Source: Nisaea sp. (GTDB lineage Bacteria; Pseudomonadota; Alphaproteobacteria; Thalassobaculales; Thalassobaculaceae). Taken from it: 64,000 bases of DNA. Positions 43,268-51,800 of the stretch are shown here, piece by piece (the first letter of the stretch is position 1; every line of letters begins with the position of its first letter). The stretch covers positions 46,954 to 110,953 of the forward strand of contig NZ_JAEPQA010000017.1 of assembly GCF_017640745.1 (NCBI RefSeq). Reading direction: 5' to 3'. The notes under the pieces were generated by a model. It saw only the letters and a program-made list of their open reading frames with translations. It had not been told where the DNA came from and did not search any database. Both the position numbers and the translations under genes were made by a program.

Positions 43268-45442
43268 TTATCCGGCGGCTTTCACTTCGAGACGCCGGCC
43301 GTGCAGCACGGGCTCGGTGTAGCCGCTCGGCTGCTCGCGGCCCTTGAAGACGAGATCGCAGGCCGCCTTGAAGGCGATGCTCTTGTCATAGTCCGGAGCC
43401 ATCGGCTTGTAGGCGGGATCGCCGGCATTCTGGCCGTCCACCACCTTCGCCATGCGCTTCATGGTCTCCTCGACCTGGGCCGCGGTGCAGACGCCGTGAT
43501 GCAGCCAGTTGGCGATGTGCTGGCTGGAAATGCGCAGGGTCGCGCGGTCTTCCATCAGCCCGACATTGTTGATGTCCGGCACCTTGGAACAGCCGACGCC
43601 CTGATCGACCCAGCGCACCACATAGCCGAGGATGCCCTGGGCGTTGTTGTCCAGTTCCTGCTGGATCGTTTCCGCGTCCCAGTTCGGCCGCTCGGCGACC
43701 GGGATCGAGAGGATGTCGTCCAGATTGGCCCGACCGCGGGACTTCAGCTCGTCCTGGCGGGCTTTCACGTTCAGGTCGTGATAATGCGTCGCGTGCAGCA
43801 CGGCGGCGGTCGGCGACGGCACCCAGGCGGTGTTCGCGCCGGCTTCCGGATGCGCCTTCTTCTGCTTCAGCATCTCGGCCATCAGGTCCGGCATGGCCCA
43901 CATGCCCTTGCCGATCTGGGCATGGCCCTGCAGACCGCATTCGAGCCCGATATCGACGTTCCAGTCCTCGTAGGCCTTGATCCAGGAAGAGGCCTTCATG
44001 TCGCCCTTCCGGATCATCGGGCCGGCTTCCATCGAGGTGTGGATCTCGTCACCGGTACGATCGAGGAAGCCGGTATTGATGAAGACCACCCGGTCCTTGG
44101 CGGCACGGATGCATTCCTTGAGGTTCACCGTGGTGCGGCGCTCCTCGTCCATGATCCCCATCTTGAGAGTGTTCTTGGGCAGGTCGAGCAGCTTCTCGGT
44201 CTCGGCGAAGAGCGCCTCGATGAAGGCGACTTCCTCGGGCCCGTGCATCTTCGGATTCACGGTGTAGACCGAACCGGCGCGGCTGTTGCCGCCGTTGTTG
44301 GCGCCGCGGATGTCATGCAGGGCGATGGCGGCATTGAAGACGCCGTCCATGATGCATTCCGGGATTTCCTTGCCGCCATCATAGAGAATCGCGGGATTGG
44401 TCATCAGCAGGCCGACATTGCGCACCAGCATCAGGCTGCGGCCGTGCAGCCGGACCTCGCCCTTGCCGTCCGGTGCCGTGTAGGTACGGTCCGGGTTCAG
44501 CTTGCGGACGACTTCCTTGCCGCCCTTCACAAAGCTGTCGGAGAGATCGCCCTTCACCAGGCCGAGCCAGTTGCGGTAGGCGAGCACCTTGTCCTCTGCA
44601 TCGACCGCGGCAACCGAATCCTCGCAGTCCATGATCGTGGTCAGCGCCGCCTCGACGATGACGTCGGCGACGCCCGCCGGATCGTCCTTGCCGATCGGGT
44701 GGTTCTTGTCGACGACGATCTCCAGATGCAGATCGTTGTTCTTCAGCAGGATCCCGCTCGGTGCGCCCGCATCGCCCTTGTAACCCACGAATTGGGCCGG
44801 GTCTTTCAGGCCGGTGGTGCTGCCGTTCTTCAGGGCGACGGAAAGCGCACCGCCGGACACGGAATAGCCGGCGGCATCGGCATGGCTGCCGTTGGCGAGC
44901 GGTGCGGAGCGGTCGAGCAGGTCGCGGGCCCAGGCGATGACCTTCGCGCCTCGCTTCGGATTGTAGGCGCCGCCGGCTTCGGCGCCGCCTTCGTCGGAGA
45001 TCGCATCGGTGCCGTAGAGTGCATCATAGAGGCTGCCCCAGCGCGCGTTGGCTGCGTTCAGCGCGTAGCGCGCATTCATCACAGGGACGACCAGCTGCGG
45101 GCCGGCGACCGTCGCGATCTCGGCGTCGACATTCGTGGTGCCGACGGAGAAGGCCGGGCCTTCCTCGACCAGATATCCGATTTCCTTCAGGAACGCCTTG
45201 TAGGCGTCGAGATCGAAGCCGGCGCCGCGATTGGCCTTGTGCCAGGCGTCGATCTTGTTCTGCAGCTCGTCGCGCTTGGCGACAAGGACGCGGTTCTTCG
45301 GAGCGAAGTCGCGGACGATCTTGTCCAGGCCGTTCCAGAAGGCCGTCGCATCGACGCCCGTGCCCGGCAGGGCTTCTTTATTGATGAACTCGTAAAGTCC
45401 TGAGTCGATCTGCAGGCTGCCGATCTCGGTCCGGCTGGTCAT
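43268..45442 (-). CDS. glcB: Malate synthase G
   Basis: 724 residues from ATG 45442 ([17 protein letters not shown]) with AAGGG 8 bases before it; an ATG further upstream is possible. Isoform G features: [80 protein letters not shown], and [20 protein letters not shown]. It condenses glyoxylate and acetyl-CoA to malate. The gene stands without isocitrate lyase here, which suits glycolate/glyoxylate use as well as the glyoxylate bypass. Confidence 0.97.
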   Translation of the reverse strand: MTSRTEIGSLQIDSGLYEFINKEALPGTGVDATAFWNGLDKIVRDFAPKNRVLVAKRDELQNKIDAWHKANRGAGFDLDAYKAFLKEIGYLVEEGPAFSVGTTNVDAEIATVAGPQLVVPVMNARYALNAANARWGSLYDALYGTDAISDEGGAEAGGAYNPKRGAKVIAWARDLLDRSAPLANGSHADAAGYSVSGGALSVALKNGSTTGLKDPAQFVGYKGDAGAPSGILLKNNDLHLEIVVDKNHPIGKDDPAGVADVIVEAALTTIMDCEDSVAAVDAEDKVLAYRNWLGLVKGDLSDSFVKGGKEVVRKLNPDRTYTAPDGKGEVRLHGRSLMLVRNVGLLMTNPAILYDGGKEIPECIMDGVFNAAIALHDIRGANNGGNSRAGSVYTVNPKMHGPEEVAFIEALFAETEKLLDLPKNTLKMGIMDEERRTTVNLKECIRAAKDRVVFINTGFLDRTGDEIHTSMEAGPMIRKGDMKASSWIKAYEDWNVDIGLECGLQGHAQIGKGMWAMPDLMAEMLKQKKAHPEAGANTAWVPSPTAAVLHATHYHDLNVKARQDELKSRGRANLDDILSIPVAERPNWDAETIQQELDNNAQGILGYVVRWVDQGVGCSKVPDINNVGLMEDRATLRISSQHIANWLHHGVCTAAQVEETMKRMAKVVDGQNAGDPAYKPMAPDYDKSIAFKAACDLVFKGREQPSGYTEPVLHGRRLEVKAAG

Positions 45443-45567
45443 TGGGAAGCCCTTTCCGCATGGGGTCATGATCATCTAAATCGCGGCGCATCCTCGTGAT
45501 CGCCGGGCAGCGGCGCAAGCTGAGGTTCCGCGATGCGGAAACGGAAACCATTTTTTATTGCGGGCGC

Positions 45568-46083
45568 TCAGACGGCTTTCTTCGAGAGGACCTTTTCGAC
45601 GAATTCGCGGAGGTTGCCGCCGGTGAACCGGAAACCCGGCAACCCCGCCGCCTCGGCCGCCTGCAGGTCCGTCAGGTTGTCGCCGATCAGGAACGACCGC
45701 GAGAGATCGACGTCCCAGTGCTCGAGCAGATCGTGGATCATGCCGGGTCCGGGCTTGCGCCAATGGGCGAGATGACTGAATCGGCCGTCGTCGAAATCCG
45801 GATGGAAAGGGCTGAAACGGGCATCGTCGATCCCCCCTCCGGCGGCGCGCAATTCCCGGTCCATCCAGCCGTGTAAAGCCTCAACTTCCTCGGGGCCGAA
45901 ATAGCCGCGGGCGATTCCGGACTGATTGGTTACGACGAACACGAGGTACCCGTGCGACTTGAGCAGCGCGACGGCCTCGCGGGCGCCGGGGATCCACTCG
46001 ATCTGTTCGGGCTTGTGCGGGTAGCCAGTGTCCCGGTTGAGAACGCCGTCGCGGTCGAGGAAGGCTGCTGGTCTTTTGGTCAT
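45568..46083 (-). CDS. gmhB: D-glycero-D-manno-heptose 1,7-bisphosphate 7-phosphatase
   Basis: 171 residues from ATG 46083; the longer frame upstream is not family-like. HAD motif I AAFLDRDGVLNRDTGYPHKP with D10 and D12, motif II VVTNQSGIARGYF, GmhB-type FSPFHPDFDDGR, and motif IV SFLIGDNLTDLQAAEAAGLP. The zinc-binding Cys loop of classical GmhB (CxH..C.C) is reduced here: only the His in FHPDF is evident. It removes the 7-phosphate on the way to ADP-heptose for LPS. No other heptose genes are in this window. Confidence 0.82.
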   Translation of the reverse strand: MTKRPAAFLDRDGVLNRDTGYPHKPEQIEWIPGAREAVALLKSHGYLVFVVTNQSGIARGYFGPEEVEALHGWMDRELRAAGGGIDDARFSPFHPDFDDGRFSHLAHWRKPGPGMIHDLLEHWDVDLSRSFLIGDNLTDLQAAEAAGLPGFRFTGGNLREFVEKVLSKKAV

Positions 46084-46602
46084 CCGATTGCCGCTCTGCC
46101 AATCTTTTGCGCACGGGGGGCGAGACAAGCCCGTTCCCGTCGGCTGCCATCCGGGAGTGAGATTTTTCACAGCCCGTCCGCACACCGCGCATTTTGGTCA
46201 AATCCCTTGGTTTCTTTACGTTATCTTCATTCCCATATCGCACAGTAGGCAACGTAATGCATCGGGCCTCTCCTTGGCCCGTCGATTGCATACTTTCGTA
46301 TTTAAACCGAAAAAAGGGTCGGGGCATCGCGCAAGGGCGCCGGAGCCCGGCCCAGAGCCGACGGAGTAGGACAGAATGGTCCGCATAATGGAAATTGTAC
46401 GTAAGTCCGTGCATGCTCTGTTTCATCCGTATCGTCCGGAGAAACGCTACATGCGTGGCAACTCGGCCCGCTGAGCTCTGCGAGTCCGCGTCTTGCCGCA
46501 TCCGCCCGAGTTCCTCTCGCGACCCTGCCCGTGCGGACTTCCAACCGCGGAACGGGTCTGTATAGTGGTGCGCCGGGGCCGGATTTGTCATAGCGTCGGG
46601 AC
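46084..46602. other. Long intergenic region between divergent gmhB and the HtrA-like gene
   Basis: 519 bp, partly AT-rich (46195-46320: for example TTGCATACTTTCGTATTTAA). It contains promoters for both sides and a small frame at 46376-46474. A GC-rich patch follows at 46318-46375 (GCCGGAGCCCGGCCCAGAGC) that could fold. No tRNA, rRNA or known riboswitch was recognised. Confidence 0.5.
46376..46474 (+). CDS. Candidate 32-residue small protein
   Basis: A short frame ATG to TGA encoding MVRIMEIVRKSVHALFHPYR then PEKRYMRGNSAR, preceded by GGAGTAGGACAGA, a strong ribosome binding site at good spacing. It is highly basic. Codon composition is mixed, and no homologue is recognised. Support is the translation signal only; it could also be part of the leader of the downstream gene. 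Confidence 0.35.
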   Translation: MVRIMEIVRKSVHALFHPYRPEKRYMRGNSAR

Positions 46603-47562
46603 ATGATGGAACAGGAACGCGCACAGTCGCCTCGACAGCAGGATTACGGCTTCGATCTCGACAGGGTCTATGCCTCCCTGGTCGGTATCAGAACAGCCAT
46701 CCCGGACGACGCCTTCACGGCGGACATTCTCGGCACGGAGCGGAGCGGCAACGGCGTCGTGATCCGCGAGGACGGACTGGTCCTGACCATCGGCTATCTC
46801 GTGACGGAAGCCGAGCAGGTCTGGATCACCGACAATTTCGGCCGCGCCCTTGCCGGCCATGTGCTCGGGTACGATCAGGAGACCGGCTTTGGTCTCGTGC
46901 AGGCTCTCGGGCATCTCGATCTCCCGGCGCTTCCGCTTGGAGATTCGGACATTCTCGAAGAAGGCGATCCGGTCATTCTCGGCGGCGTCGGCGGCGCGAA
47001 GAGTGCTGTGGCAGCGGAGGTCATGGCGATTCGCGAATTCGCCGGCTACTGGGAGTATCTGCTCGACAAGGCCATCTTCACCGCGCCGGCGCATCCCAAC
47101 TGGGGCGGTTGCGGTCTGATCGGTCCCGACGGAAGTCTGCTCGGGATCGGCTCGCTCATGGTGCAGCAGACCACGGAAGATGGCGCGATCGACGGCAACA
47201 TGGTGGTGCCGATCAATCTCCTCAAACCGATTCTTGAACAGCTTTCGACCTTCGGACGGGTCGCAAAGCCGCCGCGTCCCTGGCTCGGCATCTTCGGCAC
47301 GGAGATTCAGGATCAGGTCGTGGTCGCCGCTTTGAGCGAGAACGGCCCTGCCGATGAGGCGAATATCCAGGTTGGCGACATCGTCGTCGCCGTGGACGAT
47401 GCACGGGTCAAATCGCTTGCGGAGTTCTTCCGCCATGTCTGGGCACTGGGCGAGGCGGGAGTCACCGTGCCGCTGTCTCTCGCGCGGGACGGCGAGATCC
47501 TGAATGCGGAAGTTCGCTCGATTTCGCGCGATGCACTGCTGAAATCGCCGGCGGTCCATTAA
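46603..47562 (+). CDS. HtrA/S1C-like protein with PDZ domain, catalytic triad lost
   Basis: 319 residues. The trypsin fold aligns with DegP/HtrA: SGNGVVIREDGLVLTIGYLV, RALAGHVLGYDQETGFGLVQ, and ANPxNSGGP-like region APAHPNWGGCGLIGPDGSLL. All three catalytic residues are replaced: His by Y65, Asp by G95, Ser by W167. A PDZ domain follows (AALSENGPADEANIQVGDIV). There is no signal peptide. It is therefore a probable pseudoprotease that keeps the fold and peptide-binding PDZ. It lies 147 bp upstream of PHB depolymerase, transcribed in the same direction. Confidence 0.88.
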   Translation: MMEQERAQSPRQQDYGFDLDRVYASLVGIRTAIPDDAFTADILGTERSGNGVVIREDGLVLTIGYLVTEAEQVWITDNFGRALAGHVLGYDQETGFGLVQALGHLDLPALPLGDSDILEEGDPVILGGVGGAKSAVAAEVMAIREFAGYWEYLLDKAIFTAPAHPNWGGCGLIGPDGSLLGIGSLMVQQTTEDGAIDGNMVVPINLLKPILEQLSTFGRVAKPPRPWLGIFGTEIQDQVVVAALSENGPADEANIQVGDIVVAVDDARVKSLAEFFRHVWALGEAGVTVPLSLARDGEILNAEVRSISRDALLKSPAVH

Positions 47563-47709
47563 GCGCCGCGTCCGGCATCTGAAACACGCGTTCCACTTTC
47601 TTTGGTGCAATGCAGCAAAGAGAGTGACAGTATCATCGGTCAATGGTGTGGAGATTGCGGCGGCCAGCCCAGGCTTTCGCCGCGTCCTCCGGAGAACGGA
47701 GCCAAAGCA

Positions 47710-48972
47710 ATGCTGTATCATATGTATGAAGCCACCCGCATGGCGATCATGCCGTGGCGCCTCGGTGCGCAGGCGGTGCGCAATTCGGTCATGGCGCCCT
47801 GGAGCCCGCTCTCCTATACGCCCATCGGACGGCAGATCGGATCAGCGGCGGAGCTATTCGAGCGCGTTACGCGGCGGTACGGAAAGCCCGAATGGGGGCT
47901 CGAGAAGACCGTGATCGACGGCAAGGAAGTCGCGGTCGAGGAAGACGCCGTCATCCATCGTGCCTATTGCAGCCTGGTGAACTTCAAGCGCGATACCAAG
48001 CGTAAGGATCCGAAGCTGCTGGTGGTGGCGCCGCTTTCAGGGCACTACGCAACGCTGTTGCGGGGTACCGTGGAAGCGATGCTTCCGGACCACGATGTCT
48101 ATGTGACCGACTGGAACGATTGCCGCTACGTGCCGATCACCTCCGACCGGTTCAACCTGAATGACTACATCGATTACATCATCGATTTCCTACACTATCT
48201 CGGGCCGAACACGCATGTGATCGCGGTCTGTCAGCCGAGCGTGCCGGTACTCGCCGCAGTATCCGTGATGTCCGGCTGGGGCGATATCTGCGCGCCGGCC
48301 TCGATGACCCTGATGGGCGGGCCGATCGACACGCGGCGCAACCCGACGGCGGTCAACAAGCTCGCCAAGGAACACGCGATCGAATGGTTCGAGCGCCATG
48401 TCGTGACCATGGTGCCGCCGCCCTATCCGGGCATGGGGCGCCGGGTCTATCCGGGCTTCATCCAGCTCACCAACTTCATCTCGATGAATCTCGACCGGCA
48501 CATGATCTCGCTGAACGAGCTGTTCGATCATCTGGTGCAGGGCGACGATGAAGAGGCCGATAAGCGCAAGGCCTTCTACGAGGAATATCTCGCGGTCATG
48601 GATCTGCCGGCGGAGTTCTACCTGCAGACTGTCGAGACCGTATTCCAGAAGCATTCCCTGCCGAAGGGCGAGATGATCGCGCGCTGGCATCCGGTGAAGC
48701 CGGAAGCGATCACCAGGACGGCGATCTGCTGCGTCGAGGGTGAGCTGGACGATATTTCCGGTGTCGGCCAGACCAGGGCGGCTCTGGACCTCGCGTCCAA
48801 CCTTCCGGACTCGATGAAGCACTATCACCTGCAGAAGAATGTCGGGCATTACGGCATCTTCAACGGCGGGCGGTGGCGGCGCGAGATCGCGCCGATGGTG
48901 AAGGAATTCATCCGCACGCACGATCACGAGCTCGGCGCCAAGTCCCGCAAGCTGCACGCGATCGCGGGCTAG
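47710..48972 (+). CDS. phaZ: Intracellular polyhydroxybutyrate depolymerase
   Basis: 420 residues from ATG 47710 (MLYHMYEATRMAIMPWR). The i-PhaZ family: LLVVAPLSGHYATLLRGTVE, YVTDWNDCRYVPI, catalytic C174 in the lipase-box-like IAVCQPSVPVLAAVSVMSGW, and C-terminal His region LQKNVGHYGIFNGGRW. It mobilises stored PHB granules. The alpha/beta hydrolase uses Cys rather than Ser as nucleophile, as in characterised i-PhaZ enzymes. No phaC or phasin genes are in the window. Confidence 0.95.
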   Translation: MLYHMYEATRMAIMPWRLGAQAVRNSVMAPWSPLSYTPIGRQIGSAAELFERVTRRYGKPEWGLEKTVIDGKEVAVEEDAVIHRAYCSLVNFKRDTKRKDPKLLVVAPLSGHYATLLRGTVEAMLPDHDVYVTDWNDCRYVPITSDRFNLNDYIDYIIDFLHYLGPNTHVIAVCQPSVPVLAAVSVMSGWGDICAPASMTLMGGPIDTRRNPTAVNKLAKEHAIEWFERHVVTMVPPPYPGMGRRVYPGFIQLTNFISMNLDRHMISLNELFDHLVQGDDEEADKRKAFYEEYLAVMDLPAEFYLQTVETVFQKHSLPKGEMIARWHPVKPEAITRTAICCVEGELDDISGVGQTRAALDLASNLPDSMKHYHLQKNVGHYGIFNGGRWRREIAPMVKEFIRTHDHELGAKSRKLHAIAG

Positions 48973-49087
48973 AACAGCGCTAACGCCAAATCGGACAGGG
49001 TGACGCGGCCGCCGGACTTGCTCTTTCGGCGGCCCGTTGCCATCATCCCTGTTCCTTTCCCGACCTCCCTGATTTCAGAGGACAAAG

Positions 49088-50632
49088 ATGAACGGCGCAG
49101 AGAGCCTGGTGCGAACCCTTGTCGCGTCCGGAGTGGACGTGTGTTTCTCCAACCCCGGCACCTCGGAGATGCACTTCGTCGCCGCGCTCGACCGGGTCGA
49201 GGGCATGCGCTGCGTGCTCGGCCTGTTCGAGGGTGTCGTCACCGGCATGGCCGACGGTTATGCCCGGATGGCCGGCAAGCCGGCCTCGACCCTGCTGCAT
49301 CTCGGTCCCGGCCTCGGCAACGGCCTCGCCAACCTGCATAACGCGAAGAAGGCCTTTACGCCGATCGTCAATATCGTCGGCGAGCACGCGACCTACCATG
49401 TCGAGCACAATGCGCCGCTGACGGCGGATATCGAGGGTATCGCCCGTCCGGTTTCCGGCTGGGTTCGGACCTCGATGTCGGCGAAGGACGTGGCGAAGGA
49501 CGGGGCCGAAGCGGTCGCGGCCTCAATGGGCGTGCCTGGCCAGATCGCGACCTTGATCCTCCCGGCGAACACCGCCTGGGAGGAGTCCGACGGTCCGGCC
49601 GCGCCGGTGCCGCCGGTCGCCCGGCCTAAGGCGTCGGAAGAGGCGGTCCGCGCCGCCGCCGCCGCGCTGGTCTCCGGCGAGGAATGCATGATCCACATGT
49701 CGGACACCGCGCTGATGGGCGAGGCGCTCGAAATGGCCGGGCGTATTGCCGCCAAGACCGGCTGCCGGTTGTCCTGCAAGACCAGCAACCGGCGCTGGGA
49801 GCGCGGCGCGGGCCGCGTTCCGGTCGAGCGCATCCAGTATCCGGTCGACATCGCCCTGAAGCAGCTTGGCACCGTAAAGCATCTGATTCTGCTCGGCGCG
49901 CCGATTCCGGTAGCCTTCTTCGCCTATCCTAACAAGCCCAGCGTGCTGATCCCGGAAAGCTGCAAGGTCGTCGAGGTCGCGCCGGAAGGGTACGATCTGC
50001 TGGCGGCGCTGCGCGACATCGCCGACGAGGTCGGAGCCACGGATGTCGAACCGATTCGTCAGGAAGGGAAGAAGCCTGACCTGATGACGGGCGAGCTGAC
50101 GCCGGAAAGCATCGCATCGGCCATCGGGCATTTCATGCCGAAGGATGCGATCATCGCGGACGAATCTGTCACCTCGGGACGGGGTCTGATGCCGTTCACG
50201 GCAGGTACCGAGCAGCATGACTGGCTGGCGCTGACCGGCGGCTCGATCGGCATCGGCATGCCCTACGCGACCGGTGCCGCGATCGCCTGTCCGGACCGCA
50301 AGGTCATTTGCCTCGAAGGCGACGGCAGCGGCATGTATACGCTTCAGGCGCTCTGGACCCAGGCGCGTGAGAAATGCGACGTGGTTAACGTTATATTTGC
50401 CAACAGGACGTATGAGATCCTTAAAGGCGAGCTGATGAACGTCGGTGCGCAGAATCCGGGCCGAAAGGCCTTCGACATGCTGGAGATCGGCCGGCCGGAT
50501 CTCGACTGGCGGCAGCTTGCCGCGGGAATGGGCGTTCCGGCGACCCGCGCGACGACCGCGGAGGAGTTCAACCAGCAGTTCGAACGCGCACTGAACGAGC
50601 CCGGCCCGCATTTGATCGAAGCCTGGATGTAA
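49088..50632 (+). CDS. Thiamine pyrophosphate enzyme, acetolactate synthase large-subunit-like
   Basis: 514 residues, three TPP-family domains. N-terminal PYR domain with the catalytic Glu in VLGLFEGVVTGMADGYARMA, then GPGLGNGLANLHNAKKAFTP and GEHATYHVEHNAPLTADIEG. The C-terminal PP domain has the TPP motif start LEGDGSGMYTLQALWTQARE and ANRTYEILKGEL. Length and pattern fit the uncharacterised group often annotated as acetolactate synthase large subunit-like or benzoylformate-decarboxylase-like; no FAD-binding signature of true IlvB is evident. First gene of a tight three-gene cluster with the unknown and PLP-like genes. Confidence 0.88.
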   Translation: MNGAESLVRTLVASGVDVCFSNPGTSEMHFVAALDRVEGMRCVLGLFEGVVTGMADGYARMAGKPASTLLHLGPGLGNGLANLHNAKKAFTPIVNIVGEHATYHVEHNAPLTADIEGIARPVSGWVRTSMSAKDVAKDGAEAVAASMGVPGQIATLILPANTAWEESDGPAAPVPPVARPKASEEAVRAAAAALVSGEECMIHMSDTALMGEALEMAGRIAAKTGCRLSCKTSNRRWERGAGRVPVERIQYPVDIALKQLGTVKHLILLGAPIPVAFFAYPNKPSVLIPESCKVVEVAPEGYDLLAALRDIADEVGATDVEPIRQEGKKPDLMTGELTPESIASAIGHFMPKDAIIADESVTSGRGLMPFTAGTEQHDWLALTGGSIGIGMPYATGAAIACPDRKVICLEGDGSGMYTLQALWTQAREKCDVVNVIFANRTYEILKGELMNVGAQNPGRKAFDMLEIGRPDLDWRQLAAGMGVPATRATTAEEFNQQFERALNEPGPHLIEAWM

Positions 50633-50654
50633 CTTTTGGTACATACTCTCGACC

Positions 50655-51797
50655 ATGGGTCATACGCGTAAACGTGTTTCGATAGAGCGACTTGCCGTCG
50701 AGCAGCTGTCCCGCATGCTGCAGGCCGGCTCGTCGCGGGTCTTCAACTGCGCGGCGCTGCACAGGAATGTGCTCGCCGCCGGCGGGGCGCCGGGGCAGTT
50801 CCTGTTCAAGACTCGCGATCTCAACAACGCGATCTTCATGAAGGAAGTCTATCCGGACGACGACATGAGGGAGGCGTCGACAAATCCGGTCGGAACCAAG
50901 ATCTTCTTTTCCTACAATCAGAAAGCCGATCTCGAGGGCGGCAAGTCGATCTTCCTGAACGACCGAAATTTGCGGACCGCCCTGCAGTTCCATGCGGGAA
51001 TGTCGGCCTCGGAAGCGTCCGAGGAGGCCGCGGCCGATCTGAAGATCCTGAAGATCATCGACGAATTGCCGTCCGTGGATCCCTTCCTGTTCCGCGAGCG
51101 CATGGAGTCGGAAGGGTTCGATCCGCATCCGGGATATTTCGAGATCACCGAGGCGGAGTTCGGACGCGTTCGCGACCATGTCATGCGCCAGTTCCAGCCG
51201 ATCGTCGAAACCGCGTTCGAGGGCGTGACGGATGCGAACCGGGCCGTATACCTGAAGACACTGGTGAACAAGCTCTGGGACGGCAACGACATGGACGCGC
51301 TGAAGCCCGTCATCAAGGCGATGCGGATCAGCGAGGCGGACGCCGCCGAGACCTTCTATGCCTGGAAAGGCATCATCTATTACGACTATGTCTTCTCCCG
51401 GCGCCAGGAGACCTGGAAAGACTATGCGAACTGGCTGAATTCGGAGTCGCGCCCTCTCGACTCGATGCCGTCGATGGCGCAGATGTCGATGGACCAGCAA
51501 CTCGGCGAGTGGCGGAAACTATATCAGAAGCGCTGGAAGGCGGTGCATCTGATGCTGTCCGACTACCGCAATTCCTACGAGATCCTGTTCCGCGATCACA
51601 AGAGCCCCGAGCCGTTCATCAAGTTCCTGAACACCGCCGGCAAGCGATTCTACCAGCTCGGCGACAGCATGAGCCGGATCGACCATACAATCGAGGTCTG
51701 GCGCACCTATGTCGGCAATTCCTCGATGCGTTTTCTCCGTTTCGAGCCGCTCTTCGAGCTCGGCCGGACCAGCGTGCGGATCCTGGGCGGACGCTGA
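50655..51797 (+). CDS. Hypothetical protein, unrecognised
   Basis: 380 residues, no family recognised. It is a soluble protein with a basic start MGHTRKRVSIERLAVEQLSR and two more conserved-looking blocks: FKTRDLNNAIFMKEVYPDDD and, in the second half, AWKGIIYYDYVFSRRQETWK, WRKLYQKRWKAVHLMLSDYR, EPFIKFLNTAGKRFYQLGDS. The charge pattern suggests long helices. It starts 22 bp after the TPP enzyme and ends 3 bp before the PLP-like gene, so it is co-transcribed and probably functionally tied to them. No signal peptide or membrane segment. Confidence 0.85.
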   Translation: MGHTRKRVSIERLAVEQLSRMLQAGSSRVFNCAALHRNVLAAGGAPGQFLFKTRDLNNAIFMKEVYPDDDMREASTNPVGTKIFFSYNQKADLEGGKSIFLNDRNLRTALQFHAGMSASEASEEAAADLKILKIIDELPSVDPFLFRERMESEGFDPHPGYFEITEAEFGRVRDHVMRQFQPIVETAFEGVTDANRAVYLKTLVNKLWDGNDMDALKPVIKAMRISEADAAETFYAWKGIIYYDYVFSRRQETWKDYANWLNSESRPLDSMPSMAQMSMDQQLGEWRKLYQKRWKAVHLMLSDYRNSYEILFRDHKSPEPFIKFLNTAGKRFYQLGDSMSRIDHTIEVWRTYVGNSSMRFLRFEPLFELGRTSVRILGGR

Positions 51798-51800
51798 ACC

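Noticed and set aside
43301..45403. Plus-strand frame of 700 codons
   Set aside because: Antisense to malate synthase G; composition is shadow-like, with His/Gln/Val/Arg runs and no domain.
46318..46375. GC-rich fold as a possible SRP RNA, RNase P or tRNA gene
   Set aside because: None of the conserved cores (SRP GGAAGCAGC loop, RNase P GAGGAAAGTCC, tRNA TTCRANNC arm) could be found.
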